The translations under genes were made by a program, and so were the position numbers. Shown one piece after another: positions 16,860-25,804 of a stretch of 64,000 bases of DNA. Within the stretch, counting starts at the first letter, position 1. The number at the start of each line of letters is the position of its first letter. The notes beneath the pieces were generated by a model. It was not told where the DNA came from and searched no databases. It saw nothing but the letters and a program-made list of their open reading frames with translations. Source of the stretch: Shinella sp. XGS7 (GTDB lineage: Bacteria; Pseudomonadota; Gammaproteobacteria; Burkholderiales; Burkholderiaceae_C); the NCBI RefSeq assembly GCF_020535565.1, contig NZ_CP084758.1:833501-897500 (forward strand), given 5' to 3'.

Positions 16860-18110
16860 TCAGGGCAACAAGGGGGATAAGAGGGGTGTCGCATCCAGGC
16901 GCGACTCGATGCTCTGCTGCATGGCCTGGTAGGCGGGGCTGCCGATCTCGCCATAGCGCTGGCGGAACTCGGCGGCGCTGAGGAACTCCGGCAGGTCCCG
17001 GACATCGGGCAGTAGGGCGAACTCGTTCACGCCCGCGGCCAGGCGCTGCTGCAGGCGCAGAGGCTCGCGCACCGCCAGCAGGCCCAGGCGGCTGCCGGCG
17101 CGGTCGGCCGCGATGTCGTTGAAGCTGAAGCCGCTGCCGTCGCGGCTGTCGGCGATCTCCTTGTAGATGCCTATGGCATCGGCCAGGGGCCCACCGGCAT
17201 GGGCGGCCAGGGCGGCCGAGATCAGCCAGTGCATGGGGAAGTCGGGCCGGCCATGCAGGCTGAACTCGATCGCCGCCTGCGGCCAGGCCCGCGCCGCGGG
17301 CAGCAGGGCACCCAGGCCGCGGCCGCTGGCCTGGGCCGCCAGCACCAGGAGCAGGGCCCGGTTCTCGGCCGCGGGATCGGCGCCGGGCATCGCGCTGCGC
17401 TCGGCCGCCAGGGCAAAGAGCGGCGGCAGGGCCTGGCTCAGCGAGACCGGATTGCGCCAGCCCTGGGCCAGGCGGTGCAGGCTTTCGCTGTAGAGGCGCA
17501 GCCGCGCCTGCTCGGGCGCGGGCACCAGGCCGTCCAGCAGCTGGCGGTAGCTCTCGGGCCGCCATTCATAGACCAGCTGCAGCTGGCCCGGCTGCAGGGC
17601 CACCTGACGCAGCAGCTGACGCGCCTGGCGGAACTCCTGCACCGCGGCCAGGCGCTCCAGCAGGCGCTCGCGCAGCCAGGCGGCCAGGGCATCGGGCAGG
17701 GGCAGTCGGCCGATGCGCAGCTCGCGCAGCGCGGGCAGGCCGCCGTTTTGCACCAGCTCGGCCCGGGCATTGAGCCAGAAGGGCCCGCCCAGGGCCCAGC
17801 TGGCCTCGGCCTCGGCCATGCCCGGCAGCAGGCGCACCCGGGCGGCCGCACGTGGCTCGCGGCTGGCCAGGTAGTTCAGCAGCAGGCCCAGCTCCTGCTC
17901 GCTGACCCGCAGGGTGCCCAGGCTGCCGGGCGGCAGCTGGCGCGGGTCGTTGCGGCGCAGAAAGCCCCGCGCCTGCTCCACATCAAAGGGCGAGATCGCC
18001 GCCGGCGGCGGCACCAGGGCGCGGGTCTGGACCGCCAGGGCCAGGACCAGCGCCGCTCCCAGGGCCAAGAGCGCCAGCGCCCAGCCCAGACAACGCACAA
18101 GACTTCTCAT
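16860..18110 (-). CDS. Membrane-anchored protein of unknown function
   Basis: A 416-residue protein I do not recognise. Residues 5-28 form one hydrophobic helix (uncleaved anchor or signal), and the rest is predicted periplasmic or soluble, rich in Leu, Ala and Arg, with many amphipathic helices. A conserved-looking segment SGFSFNDIAADRAGSRLG near residue 330 would suit a catalytic or structural core. The ATG at 18110 is chosen because it is followed directly by the hydrophobic segment; an upstream in-frame start would add 23 unlikely residues. It precedes the hybrid kinase by 24 bp and may be functionally coupled to it. No enzymatic motif was identified. Confidence 0.7.
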   Translation of the reverse strand: MRSLVRCLGWALALLALGAALVLALAVQTRALVPPPAAISPFDVEQARGFLRRNDPRQLPPGSLGTLRVSEQELGLLLNYLASREPRAAARVRLLPGMAEAEASWALGGPFWLNARAELVQNGGLPALRELRIGRLPLPDALAAWLRERLLERLAAVQEFRQARQLLRQVALQPGQLQLVYEWRPESYRQLLDGLVPAPEQARLRLYSESLHRLAQGWRNPVSLSQALPPLFALAAERSAMPGADPAAENRALLLVLAAQASGRGLGALLPAARAWPQAAIEFSLHGRPDFPMHWLISAALAAHAGGPLADAIGIYKEIADSRDGSGFSFNDIAADRAGSRLGLLAVREPLRLQQRLAAGVNEFALLPDVRDLPEFLSAAEFRQRYGEIGSPAYQAMQQSIESRLDATPLLSPLLP

Positions 18111-18186
18111 CGGCCGGCCAGTCTGCCAGCTTTTCGTGAAGCCCCGGATCGCTTGGGTACACGCAGGCCAGCACTGCAACGAACAG

Positions 18187-18276
18187 CAGGGGGATGGGCA
18201 GGCCTGATGCGGAGGTCAAGGAGGAGGCCGCGCAGCGGCCGGGGGACACGCAGCATCAGGCCTGCCCGTCCCCCTG
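18187..18276. repeat. Long inverted repeat with internal hairpin between two leftward genes
   Basis: Arms of 24 bp (18187-18210 and 18253-18276) are inverted copies with a single mismatch; the core of each arm contains AGGCCTGATGC or its complement. The 42-bp centre holds a smaller perfect hairpin, GGCCGC-GCA-GCGGCC (18226-18240). It lies 19 bp past the stop codon of the TonB receptor gene. It lacks a T-run, so it is not a standard intrinsic terminator; it may act as an RNA-stabilising structure, or be a REPIN-like repeated element. Confidence 0.85.
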
Positions 18277-18295
18277 CGACCAGGCTCCCCAAAGC

Positions 18296-20743
18296 TCAGA
18301 ACTTGTAGCGCGCCTTGGCGTAGTAGTAGGCGCCGTTGAAACCGATGGGCGAGAGCACGTCGTAGGGGAAGTTGCCGAAGTAGCTGATGTCGGGCTCGGA
18401 GCGGCTGGGGTAGCGGTCGCCCACATTGACGCCGCCCAGGGCCAGGCTCAGCGCCGGGCTCAGGCGCCACTCGGCCTCCAGGTCCAGCTGCCAGCGCGCG
18501 GCATAGGTCTGGCTGGGAGTGAAGCCATCGCCGAAGTCGAAGACCCGGGTGGCCTTGCCGTGGCGGGTCAGGCGGGCCTGCGTGCTCCAGGCGCTGCCGC
18601 TCCAGGCCAGGCCCAGCACATGGCGCTGACGCGGGCTGGCGTCGGTGAGGGTGTTGCGCTCCTCGGTGCCCACCAGGGGCTGGCTGATGCCCAGGGCCGC
18701 CAGGCTGGCCGGGGTGTTGCGCACGCCGGTGAGCGTGGTCTTGCTGAAGGACGAGGCCCAGCTCCAGCGCAGCTCGCCGCCCCAGGCCGCCTGGCTCCAC
18801 TGGCCCACCAGGTCCAGGCCGCGGGTGCGGGTGTCGGCGGCATTGGTGAAGAAGTTGATGGCATCCACGCCGGGGGTGGCGAAGTCCTGCGCGATCAGGG
18901 CGCTGAGCGCCGGGCTGGACAGGCGCTCGGACAGGGTGATGCGATCGCGCACGCGGATGGCATAGGCATCGGCCGAGACGCTCAGGCGCTGGGCCGGGCG
19001 CCAGGTCAGGCCCAGGCTGGCGTTGCGCGCCTTCTCGGCCTGCAGGGCCGGCAGGCCCAGGGCACGGGCGATGGCGCCGTTCACCGGCAGGGTGCGCACC
19101 TGGCTCAGGACGCCGCCCTCGCCGCGGTCGGTGACGGTGAAGCTGAAGCCGGTCTGCGCCAGGGAGGGCGCGCGGAAATTGCTGGACAGGGCGCCGCGCA
19201 GGGCCAGGTCTTGCGTCAGGCTGTAGCGGGCGGCCAGCTTGGCCGTGGTGGCCGAGCCGAAGTCGCCGTAGCGGTCCCAGCGCAGGGCCAGGTCGGCGAA
19301 GAGGGCGGGCGTGAGGTCGGCGCTGAGATCGGCATACAGGCCGCTCACCTGGCGGCGCAGGCTCACCGCGTCGCCCGGCTGCAGGCCCGGGCCGGCCTGG
19401 GCTCCGGCGGGCCCGTCGAAGGGGCCCACGGCATAGGAGGCCGGATCGCCCGCCTCGGTGCGGAAGCGCTCCTGGCGCAGCTCGGCGCCCACGGCCAGGG
19501 TGGCGGGCTTGTCCAGGCCCGGCAGGCTGAGGCTGCGGTTCAGGTCCAGGTTCAGGCCCAGCTGGCGGCTGGCGAAATCGCCCAGATGAAAGCGCGTGGG
19601 GCTGGCCGCGCCCAGCGAGGTGTTGAGCGAGCCGCGCAGGCCGTACTCGAAGACATTGCGGCCCAGGTTCAGGCTGGCGTCATAGGCCCAGTCCGGGCCC
19701 AGATCACCGCGCAGGCCGGCCACCAGCTGCAGGTCCTGGTTGCTGCCCGTGGTCTGGGGCCGGAAGCCCCGGGGATAGACCGACTTCAGATTGGCGGCCG
19801 AATCCGGATAGCGGAAATAGGCCGCCCCCGCGCTGCGGCGCTGCTGCAGGGTGCCGAAGGCATAGGCCTGGGCGCCCGAGTCCAGGCCCAGACCGCTGTT
19901 GAACCACAGGCCCAGGCTCTCGCTCTGCGGCTCGCCGGGCGCGTAGTTGCGCTGGCCCTGGGTGGCCAGGTTGTCGGGCGTGGCGTCCTCCCAGGGCGGC
20001 AGCTGGTCGGCGCCGGCACGGTTGGTGGGCTTGCGGTGAGCCGCCTCGGCGCCCAGGCGCAGAAAGCCGCCGGCGCCCAGGGCCCGGCCCCAGCTGGCGC
20101 TCAGCTCGCGGCTCTGGCCGTCGGTGAGGCGCTGGTCCGTGGGTGCGAAGCGCGTGTGGTGGGCGCCCAGGCCGGCCTGCAGTTCGCCGCCCTGGGGGCT
20201 GTCGTCCAGGATGATGTTGATGACGCCGGCGATCGCATCCGAGCCGTAGAGCGCGCCCGCGCCGTCGCGCAGCACCTCGATGCGGCGCACGGCCGAGATC
20301 GGGATGGCATTGAAGTCCACCGGATTCGTGCCCTTGCCGACCTTGGACTCCAGGTTGACGATGGCGCTGCTGTGGCGGCGCTTGCCGTTCACCAGCACCA
20401 GCACCTGGTCGGGCGAGAGCCCGCGCAGCTGGGCGGCGCGCACATGGTCGGCCCCGCCCGAGTTGGACTGGCGCGGAAAGTTGAAGGACGGCAGCAGGGC
20501 CTGCAGGGCGCCGGCCAGATTGCCGTCGCCGCTGACGGCGCGGCGCAGCTCCTCCTGACTCAGCACATCCACCGGCACCGGGGTGTTGAGCAGGCTGCGG
20601 TCCTTGGCGCGGCTGCCGGTGAGCAGCACGGTGTCGAGCTGGGCGGTGTCGCTGGCGGCGGCCAGGGCGGCGGGGCTCAGGGGCAGCAGGGCCAGGGCGG
20701 CGGCGAGCGCGCTGCCAAGGCGCGCGGGAGTCTTGTTCTGCAT
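18296..20743 (-). CDS. TonB-dependent outer-membrane receptor
   Basis: An 815-residue receptor. A signal peptide (cleavage near ALAAAS) precedes a plug domain that starts DTVLLTGSRAKDRSLLNTPVPVDVLSQEEL (TonB-box-like region plus plug) and contains LRGLSPDQVLVLVNGKRRHSSA and RIEVLRDGAGALYGSDAIAGVINII. The rest is a 22-strand barrel ending in the aromatic FNGAYYYAKARYKF, typical for BAM-dependent insertion. The ATG at 20743 gives a proper signal peptide. Substrate is not evident; this subgroup is common in iron-complex or carbohydrate uptake. It is divergent from the amino-acid permease by 116 bp, which does not prove a link. Confidence 0.92.
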   Translation of the reverse strand: MQNKTPARLGSALAAALALLPLSPAALAAASDTAQLDTVLLTGSRAKDRSLLNTPVPVDVLSQEELRRAVSGDGNLAGALQALLPSFNFPRQSNSGGADHVRAAQLRGLSPDQVLVLVNGKRRHSSAIVNLESKVGKGTNPVDFNAIPISAVRRIEVLRDGAGALYGSDAIAGVINIILDDSPQGGELQAGLGAHHTRFAPTDQRLTDGQSRELSASWGRALGAGGFLRLGAEAAHRKPTNRAGADQLPPWEDATPDNLATQGQRNYAPGEPQSESLGLWFNSGLGLDSGAQAYAFGTLQQRRSAGAAYFRYPDSAANLKSVYPRGFRPQTTGSNQDLQLVAGLRGDLGPDWAYDASLNLGRNVFEYGLRGSLNTSLGAASPTRFHLGDFASRQLGLNLDLNRSLSLPGLDKPATLAVGAELRQERFRTEAGDPASYAVGPFDGPAGAQAGPGLQPGDAVSLRRQVSGLYADLSADLTPALFADLALRWDRYGDFGSATTAKLAARYSLTQDLALRGALSSNFRAPSLAQTGFSFTVTDRGEGGVLSQVRTLPVNGAIARALGLPALQAEKARNASLGLTWRPAQRLSVSADAYAIRVRDRITLSERLSSPALSALIAQDFATPGVDAINFFTNAADTRTRGLDLVGQWSQAAWGGELRWSWASSFSKTTLTGVRNTPASLAALGISQPLVGTEERNTLTDASPRQRHVLGLAWSGSAWSTQARLTRHGKATRVFDFGDGFTPSQTYAARWQLDLEAEWRLSPALSLALGGVNVGDRYPSRSEPDISYFGNFPYDVLSPIGFNGAYYYAKARYKF

Positions 20744-20859
20744 CGCGGGTGGGGAAGCGTGGTTTGCGGGGAGCCGCGAGCCTAAGGGCAGGCGGCAGCG
20801 GCCACAACAATCGTTTGGACATATGTTCATGACCGCCGTGGCGGTTAGCATCGCCGCCC

Positions 20860-22194
20860 ATGTCCGACACCGCCCTGCCCCAGCGCCAGCTCGATGTGCG
20901 CCATGCCGTCGCTGTCTGCGTCGGCATGGTGATCGGAGCCGGCATCTTCAAGACCTCGCCCATGGTGGCCCAGGCCCTCAGCAGCCCTGCGCAGCTTTAT
21001 GCCGCCTGGGCCCTGGGCGGCCTGCTCTCCCTGGTGGGCGCCCTGTGCTTTGCCGAGCTGGCGGCGGCCTTTCCGGATGCCGGCGGCGACTACCACTTCC
21101 TGCGCCGCGCCTATGGCCAGCGCCTGGGCTTTCTCTTCGCCTGGTCGCGCTTCGCGGTCATACACACCGGCTCCATGGCCCTGCTGGCCTTTGTCTTCGG
21201 CGACTACCTGGCCCAGGTGGTGGACCTCAGCCCCTGGCTGGGCCCGCAGGCCAGCGCCTGGCTGGCGGCCGGCCTGATCCTGCTGCTCACCGGCCTGAAC
21301 CTGGCCGGCGTGCATGTGGGGCTGAACACCCAGCTCTCGCTGATGGCCGTGGTGCTGGGCGGCCTGCTGCTGCTGGGCCTGGGCGGGGCCAGCGCGCCCG
21401 CGCCGGCCGTGCTGGCCAGCGGCGCGCCCGCGGCCCCGGCGGACTGGGGCACGGCGCTGATCTTCGTCTTCCTGGCCTATGGGGGCTGGAGCGATGCGGC
21501 CACGCTCTCGGCCGAGATGCGCGACGAGCGCCGCGGCATCACCCGCGCCCTGCTGATCGGCCTGGGCCTGGTGACGGGCCTGTACCTGCTGGCCAACTGG
21601 GCCTATCTGCAGGGCCTGGGCCTGGCCGGCCTGGCCGCCAGCCCGGCCCCGGCGGCCGAGCTGATGCGCGCCGCCTTCGGCCGCGGCGGCGAGATCCTGA
21701 TGGTGGCCATCGTCACGCTCACCGCGCTCTCGGTGATGAATGCCATCCTGATCGCCGGCCCGCGCACCACCTATGCCGCCGCCCGCGATCTGCAGGCCCA
21801 GCTGCAGCTGGGACGCTGGAACGCCCGGCGCGGCACGCCCACCACCGCCGTGCTGGCCACCAGCGCGGTGGCCCTGGCCCTGGTGGGCTTTGGCGCAGCC
21901 ACGCGCGGCGGCTTTGCCACCATGGTGGACTATCTCTCGCCGGTGTACTGGGCCTTTCTGAGCCTCTCGGGCGCGGCCCTGATGGTGCTGCGCCGGCGCG
22001 AGCCTGCGGCGCCGCGGCCCTTCAAGGTGCCGCTCTATCCCCTGCTGCCCCTGCTCTTCGTGGCCGGCTGCCTCTATCTGCTGTGGGCCAGCCTGGTCTA
22101 TGTGAAGGCCGGCGCCCTGGTGGGCGTGGGCGTGCTGGCCCTGGGCGCCGTGCTGCTGATGCTGGTGCCCAAGCAGCCCAAGACCGCGGCATGA
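20860..22194 (+). CDS. APC-superfamily amino-acid permease
   Basis: A 444-residue inner-membrane transporter with about 12 helices. The unwound TM1 motif GMVIGAGIFKTSP and the TM3 region FAELAAAFPDAGGDYHFLRRAYG are diagnostic of the amino acid-polyamine-organocation family (LAT/YfnA-like). TM6 contains FVFLAYGGWSDAATLSAEMRDERR, a substrate-site signature. The last codon overlaps the start of the helicase gene (ATGA), so the two are translationally coupled even though their functions seem unrelated. Substrate not determined. Confidence 0.92.
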   Translation: MSDTALPQRQLDVRHAVAVCVGMVIGAGIFKTSPMVAQALSSPAQLYAAWALGGLLSLVGALCFAELAAAFPDAGGDYHFLRRAYGQRLGFLFAWSRFAVIHTGSMALLAFVFGDYLAQVVDLSPWLGPQASAWLAAGLILLLTGLNLAGVHVGLNTQLSLMAVVLGGLLLLGLGGASAPAPAVLASGAPAAPADWGTALIFVFLAYGGWSDAATLSAEMRDERRGITRALLIGLGLVTGLYLLANWAYLQGLGLAGLAASPAPAAELMRAAFGRGGEILMVAIVTLTALSVMNAILIAGPRTTYAAARDLQAQLQLGRWNARRGTPTTAVLATSAVALALVGFGAATRGGFATMVDYLSPVYWAFLSLSGAALMVLRRREPAAPRPFKVPLYPLLPLLFVAGCLYLLWASLVYVKAGALVGVGVLALGAVLLMLVPKQPKTAA

Positions 22195-25007
22195 GCGAGC
22201 GCCCCCGCCTCTGGCCCCCGGAGGCCGAGGTGCTGCCCCGGCTCTTCAGCGCCGCGCGTCTGCGCCGCGGCCGGGCCCTGCAGGCCGAGCTGCGCGAGGT
22301 CCGGGCCGACGGGGAAGGCGCCAGCGCCCGCCTGGGGGCGCACGAGCTGGTGCTGCAGGGCGTGGCCGACGCCCAGGGCGAGCCGCGCTACAGCGCCCTG
22401 TGCAGCTGCAAGACGCGCGAGTTCTGCGAGCATGCCGCCGCCCTGATGCTGCGCCTGGTGGACGAGGCCGACGCGCCGCGCCGCGAGGCCCTGCTGCAGA
22501 CCTGGGTCCAGGCCCTGCGCCGGCGGGCCAGCCGCGCCGAGCTGCAGGCCCTGCCGCGCCTGCCCGAGGCCGATGCCGCACGGCTGATGGATCTGCTGGT
22601 GCATCAGGAGGAGGCCGCCCGGTCGGAGCCGGAGCCACGGCCAGAGCCCGTGCTCCCGCCCGAGCCCGCAGGCGAGAGCGGGCGCTTCCGCCCGCGCCTG
22701 ATCCTGCAGACCCTGGGCCGCGGCGAGGGCCTGCTGGGCCTGGCGCCCCGCGGCCCCATCGGCCCACGCGGCGAGCAGGTCAGCGTGGCCCAGGTGGACT
22801 GGACCTACCAGCTGGCCGATGGCGAGCTGCTCGCCCTGCCCGCGCCGCGCCGCCTGCTCAACAGCCGCCCGGCCGCCCGGCTGAACCTGGGCGCGCGCTG
22901 GCTGCAGCGCGATCTGGTGGCCGAGGCCGAGGCCCGCGACCAGCTCTGGGCCACCGAACTCATCCCCCTGGAGCCCGAGCTGCTGCAGTGGCGCAGCCCC
23001 CTGGCGGCGCGTGGCCACGAGCAGCTCTGGACCCTGGCCCAGGAAGACTTCTTTGCCGACTTCTTTCTGGAGCAGCTGCCGCGCCTGCGCGAGCAGGGCT
23101 GGCTGGTGGAAGTGCGGCCGGGCTTTGCCCACCGGCCGCAGCCCGCCACGGCCTGGACCCTGGACATCCAGCCCCTGGGCCTGGCGCGGCGCCAGGGCTC
23201 CTGGCTGCTCAGCCTGGGCGTGGAGGTGGACGGCGAGAACCTGGACCTGGCGCCCCTGCTGGCCGATCTGCTGCGCCGCGATGCGCGCTGGAGCAACCGG
23301 GCCGAGCTGGCCCGCATCCCGGACGAGGCCCTGATCCCCCTGCGCGCCCCGGGCGGGCGCCGGGTGCTGGCGCCGGCCGAGCTGCTCAAGAGCATTCTGG
23401 GCGCCCTGGTCGATCTGCTGGACCGGCGCGAGGCCCTGGAAGGCGGCCCGCTGCCGCTCTCGGACTGGGACGGCCTGCGCCTGGCCACCCTGGACCCGCG
23501 GCGCTGGCAGTTCCGCGGCGAGGGCGAGCTGCGCCGCCTGGCCGAGCGCCTGCTGGCGGCCGGGAGCCCGCCGCCCGTGGAACCGCCCGCCGGCCTGGGC
23601 CTGGCCCTGCGCCCCTACCAGCGGCGCGGCCTGGCCTGGCTGCAATACCTGCGCGCCCAGGGCCTGGGCGGCATCCTGGCCGACGAGATGGGCCTGGGCA
23701 AGACGGCCCAGACCCTGGCCCATCTGCTGCTCGAAAAAGAGGCAGGCCGCCTGGACTGCCCGGCCCTGGTGGTGCTGCCCACCTCCCTGCTCTTCAACTG
23801 GCAGGCCGAGGCTGCGCGCGTGACGCCCGGTTTGCGGGTACTCACCTTGCACGGCGCCGAACGCCATGCCGACCTGGGCCGGCTGGGCGAGTTTGATCTG
23901 GTGCTCACCAGCTATGCCCTGGTCTGGCGCGACCACGAAGCCCTGGCGGCCCAGCCCTGGCATCTGCTGATCCTGGACGAGGCCCAGTGGGTGAAGAACG
24001 CGTCAGGCCGGGCCGCGCAGGCCTTGCGCCGCCTGCGCGCCCGCCACCGCCTGGCGCTGACCGGCACGCCGCTGGAAAACCATCTGGGCGAGCTCTGGGC
24101 CCAGTTCGACTTCCTGATGCCCGGCTTTCTGGGCGATGAGCGCGGCTTCCAGCGCCAGTGGCGCAAGCCCATCGAGGAGGGCGGCGAGACGCTGCGCGCC
24201 GAGCTGCTGGCGCGCCGGGTGCGGCCCTTCATCCTGCGCCGGCGCAAGAGCGAGGTGGCCACCGAGCTGCCGCCGCTGAGCGAGGCCCTGCGCCGGGTGA
24301 GCCTGGAGGGCCGGCAGCGCGAGCTCTATGAGAGCGTGCGCGTGGCGGCCGATATCCAGGTGCGGCGCGCCCTGGCCAAGCAGGGCCTGGGCGCGGCCCA
24401 GATCACGGTGCTGGACGCCCTGCTCAAGCTGCGCCAGGTCTGCTGCGACCCGCGCCTGCTGGCCGGCAGCCCGCCCGAGGCCGGCAGCGCCAAGCTGGAC
24501 CTGCTGATGGCCATGCTGCCCGAGCTGCTGGCCGAGGGGCGGCGGGTCCTGGTGTTCTCGCAGTTCACGCGCCTGCTGGATCTGGTGGGCGCGGCATTGA
24601 AGGAGCGCGGCCTGGGCTTCGAGACCCTGAGCGGCCGGGTGTCAGCGGCGCGGCGCGCCGAGATCGTGGCCCGCTTCCAGGCCGAGGAGCAGCCTCTGCT
24701 GCTGATGAGTCTGAAGGCCGGTGGCGTGGGCCTGAACCTCACGGCGGCCGACACCGTGATCCATCTGGACCCCTGGTGGAACCCGGCCGTGCAGGCCCAG
24801 GCCAGCGCACGGGCGCACCGCATCGGCCAGAGCAAGCCGGTGCTGGTCTACAAGCTGGTGGTGGAAGGCAGCATCGAGGAGCGGATGCTGGAGCTGCAGC
24901 AGCGCAAGGAAGCGCTGGCGCAAGGCCTGCTGGGCAGCGACCCGGCCGAGGCGGCCAAGTTCAGCGAGGCGGATCTGCGGGTCCTGCTGGCGCCCTTGGG
25001 CTCATAG
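22191..25007 (+). CDS. SNF2-family DNA/RNA helicase-like ATPase with SWIM zinc finger
   Basis: A 938-residue Swi2/Snf2 ATPase of the bacterial HepA-like/SWIM-containing type. An N-terminal SWIM finger is formed by C71, C73, C79 and H81 (CSCKTREFCEH). After a long linker region, the ATPase core starts near residue 475: motif I DEMGLGKTAQT with K504, motif II DEAQ at 596-599, motif III ALTGTPLENHLGELWAQFDFL, then helicase C with VLVFSQFTRLLDL, LMSLKAGGVGLNLT and the arginine-finger region ARAHRIGQSKPV. It probably remodels nucleoprotein complexes using ATP, with no strand separation. The ATG at 22191 overlaps the permease stop. Confidence 0.94.
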   Translation: MSERPRLWPPEAEVLPRLFSAARLRRGRALQAELREVRADGEGASARLGAHELVLQGVADAQGEPRYSALCSCKTREFCEHAAALMLRLVDEADAPRREALLQTWVQALRRRASRAELQALPRLPEADAARLMDLLVHQEEAARSEPEPRPEPVLPPEPAGESGRFRPRLILQTLGRGEGLLGLAPRGPIGPRGEQVSVAQVDWTYQLADGELLALPAPRRLLNSRPAARLNLGARWLQRDLVAEAEARDQLWATELIPLEPELLQWRSPLAARGHEQLWTLAQEDFFADFFLEQLPRLREQGWLVEVRPGFAHRPQPATAWTLDIQPLGLARRQGSWLLSLGVEVDGENLDLAPLLADLLRRDARWSNRAELARIPDEALIPLRAPGGRRVLAPAELLKSILGALVDLLDRREALEGGPLPLSDWDGLRLATLDPRRWQFRGEGELRRLAERLLAAGSPPPVEPPAGLGLALRPYQRRGLAWLQYLRAQGLGGILADEMGLGKTAQTLAHLLLEKEAGRLDCPALVVLPTSLLFNWQAEAARVTPGLRVLTLHGAERHADLGRLGEFDLVLTSYALVWRDHEALAAQPWHLLILDEAQWVKNASGRAAQALRRLRARHRLALTGTPLENHLGELWAQFDFLMPGFLGDERGFQRQWRKPIEEGGETLRAELLARRVRPFILRRRKSEVATELPPLSEALRRVSLEGRQRELYESVRVAADIQVRRALAKQGLGAAQITVLDALLKLRQVCCDPRLLAGSPPEAGSAKLDLLMAMLPELLAEGRRVLVFSQFTRLLDLVGAALKERGLGFETLSGRVSAARRAEIVARFQAEEQPLLLMSLKAGGVGLNLTAADTVIHLDPWWNPAVQAQASARAHRIGQSKPVLVYKLVVEGSIEERMLELQQRKEALAQGLLGSDPAEAAKFSEADLRVLLAPLGS

Positions 25008-25033
25008 GCATCAAGGGGGTGCATTTTCGCGTG

Positions 25034-25099
25034 GCATCCGAGGATCCGGCTGGGCCGGTCCTGCGGATGCGCCCCCTGGAGGGGGTCGGCCGAAGGCCG
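25034..25099. repeat. Cluster of three hairpins downstream of the SNF2 gene
   Basis: Three adjacent dyads follow the helicase stop: an imperfect stem around a TGG loop at 25034-25070 (GCATCCG ... CGGATGC ends), CCCCCTGGAGGGGG at 25072-25085, and CGGCCGAAGGCCG at 25087-25099. No T-run follows. This could end transcription from both sides of the convergent pair (helicase and the small gene at 25117) or be a genome-wide intergenic repeat. Confidence 0.75.
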
Positions 25100-25116
25100 T
25101 CGGGGTGGACCGTCGT

Positions 25117-25281
25117 TCAGCGCTTGCGGTCGAAGCGCAGCGCGCGAGCCAGGCTGCGGCGGTCGCAACCCAGGCTGGCGGTCTCGAAAGCTTCGTGCTT
25201 GCGGCCCTTGCTGTCGCATTGCCAGTCCGGCAGCGGCAGGCGGCGGGGTTGCGGTTCGGTACGGAATTGGCTTTTCATCAT
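25117..25281 (-). CDS. Small basic protein of unknown function
   Basis: A 54-residue frame beginning MMKSQFRTEPQPRRLPLPDW and ending RALRFDRKR. It is Arg/Lys-rich with a net positive charge and two cysteines (in DWQCDS and LGCDRR). Codon usage (third-position GC, CGC arginines) matches real genes, and it fills an otherwise empty 400-bp gap. I do not recognise a family; it could bind nucleic acid. No strong ribosome-binding site was seen before the paired ATGs, so confidence is limited. Confidence 0.5.
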   Translation of the reverse strand: MMKSQFRTEPQPRRLPLPDWQCDSKGRKHEAFETASLGCDRRSLARALRFDRKR

Positions 25282-25407
25282 GGCGTTATCTGCCCCAACA
25301 TGGTGCCCAACGGGGCCACCGTGCCGATCTAACGCCGGTCCTCGGTGCATGGTTGACAGCTTGGTGCAACAAATCTTTGCGCAGGATTTCTCGCTACAGT
25401 CGGCGCC

Positions 25408-25764
25408 ATGCCCGCCCCCACCGATGCCCAACCCCTGCTCGTGGCCTGCCTGTGCGCCGCCTGGTGCCGGGTCTGCGAGGGCTATCACGAGGTCTTTGCC
25501 CGCCTGCGCGAAGAGCACCCGGACTGGCGCTTCCTCTGGGTGGACATCGAGGACGACGCCGAGCTGGTGGACGATCTGGAGGTGGAAACCTTCCCCACCC
25601 TGCTGGTGGGCCGCGGCGCCGAGCTGCTCTTCCTGGGCCCGGTGACGCCCGAGCTGGCCACGGTGCAGCGCCTGCTGACCGCGCTCGAAACCGCCCCGCC
25701 CCAGGCCCAGCCCAGCCCAGCAGGGCGTGCGCTGCTCGCACGATTGGGGCAGAGCTGCTGCTGA
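25408..25764 (+). CDS. Thioredoxin-like protein
   Basis: A 118-residue thioredoxin-fold protein with the redox motif AAW-C20-R-V-C23-EGY and the cis-proline loop VETFPTLLVGRG. The active-site dipeptide RV differs from GP of classic thioredoxin, so the redox potential and partner are probably different. No signal peptide, so cytosolic. The C-terminus ends in a Cys-Cys pair (LGQSCC), an unusual feature. It lies 40 bp upstream of the aminopeptidase gene on the same strand and may share its transcript. Confidence 0.88.
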   Translation: MPAPTDAQPLLVACLCAAWCRVCEGYHEVFARLREEHPDWRFLWVDIEDDAELVDDLEVETFPTLLVGRGAELLFLGPVTPELATVQRLLTALETAPPQAQPSPAGRALLARLGQSCC

Positions 25765-25804
25765 GACAATCGCCGGCTGTTCATTCCCCACCAGGACAGC
25801 TGCC

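Noticed and set aside
13905-16880. Plus-strand open frame of about 990 codons opposite the hybrid kinase
   Set aside because: It is rich in His, Gln and Gly runs, has no domain, and mirrors the third-position GC bias of the real minus-strand gene.
18187-18276. Terminal inverted repeats of an insertion sequence
   Set aside because: Only 42 bp lie between the arms, with no transposase frame and no target-site duplication.
22098-23963. Minus-strand frame of about 620 codons opposite the SNF2 gene
   Set aside because: Low-complexity Gln/Gly/Ala sequence with no family features, opposite a well-defined ATPase.
25353-25358. TTGACA as a -35 box upstream of the thioredoxin-like gene
   Set aside because: The base run at 17 bp downstream (TTTGCG) is not a -10 box and other candidates have wrong spacing.
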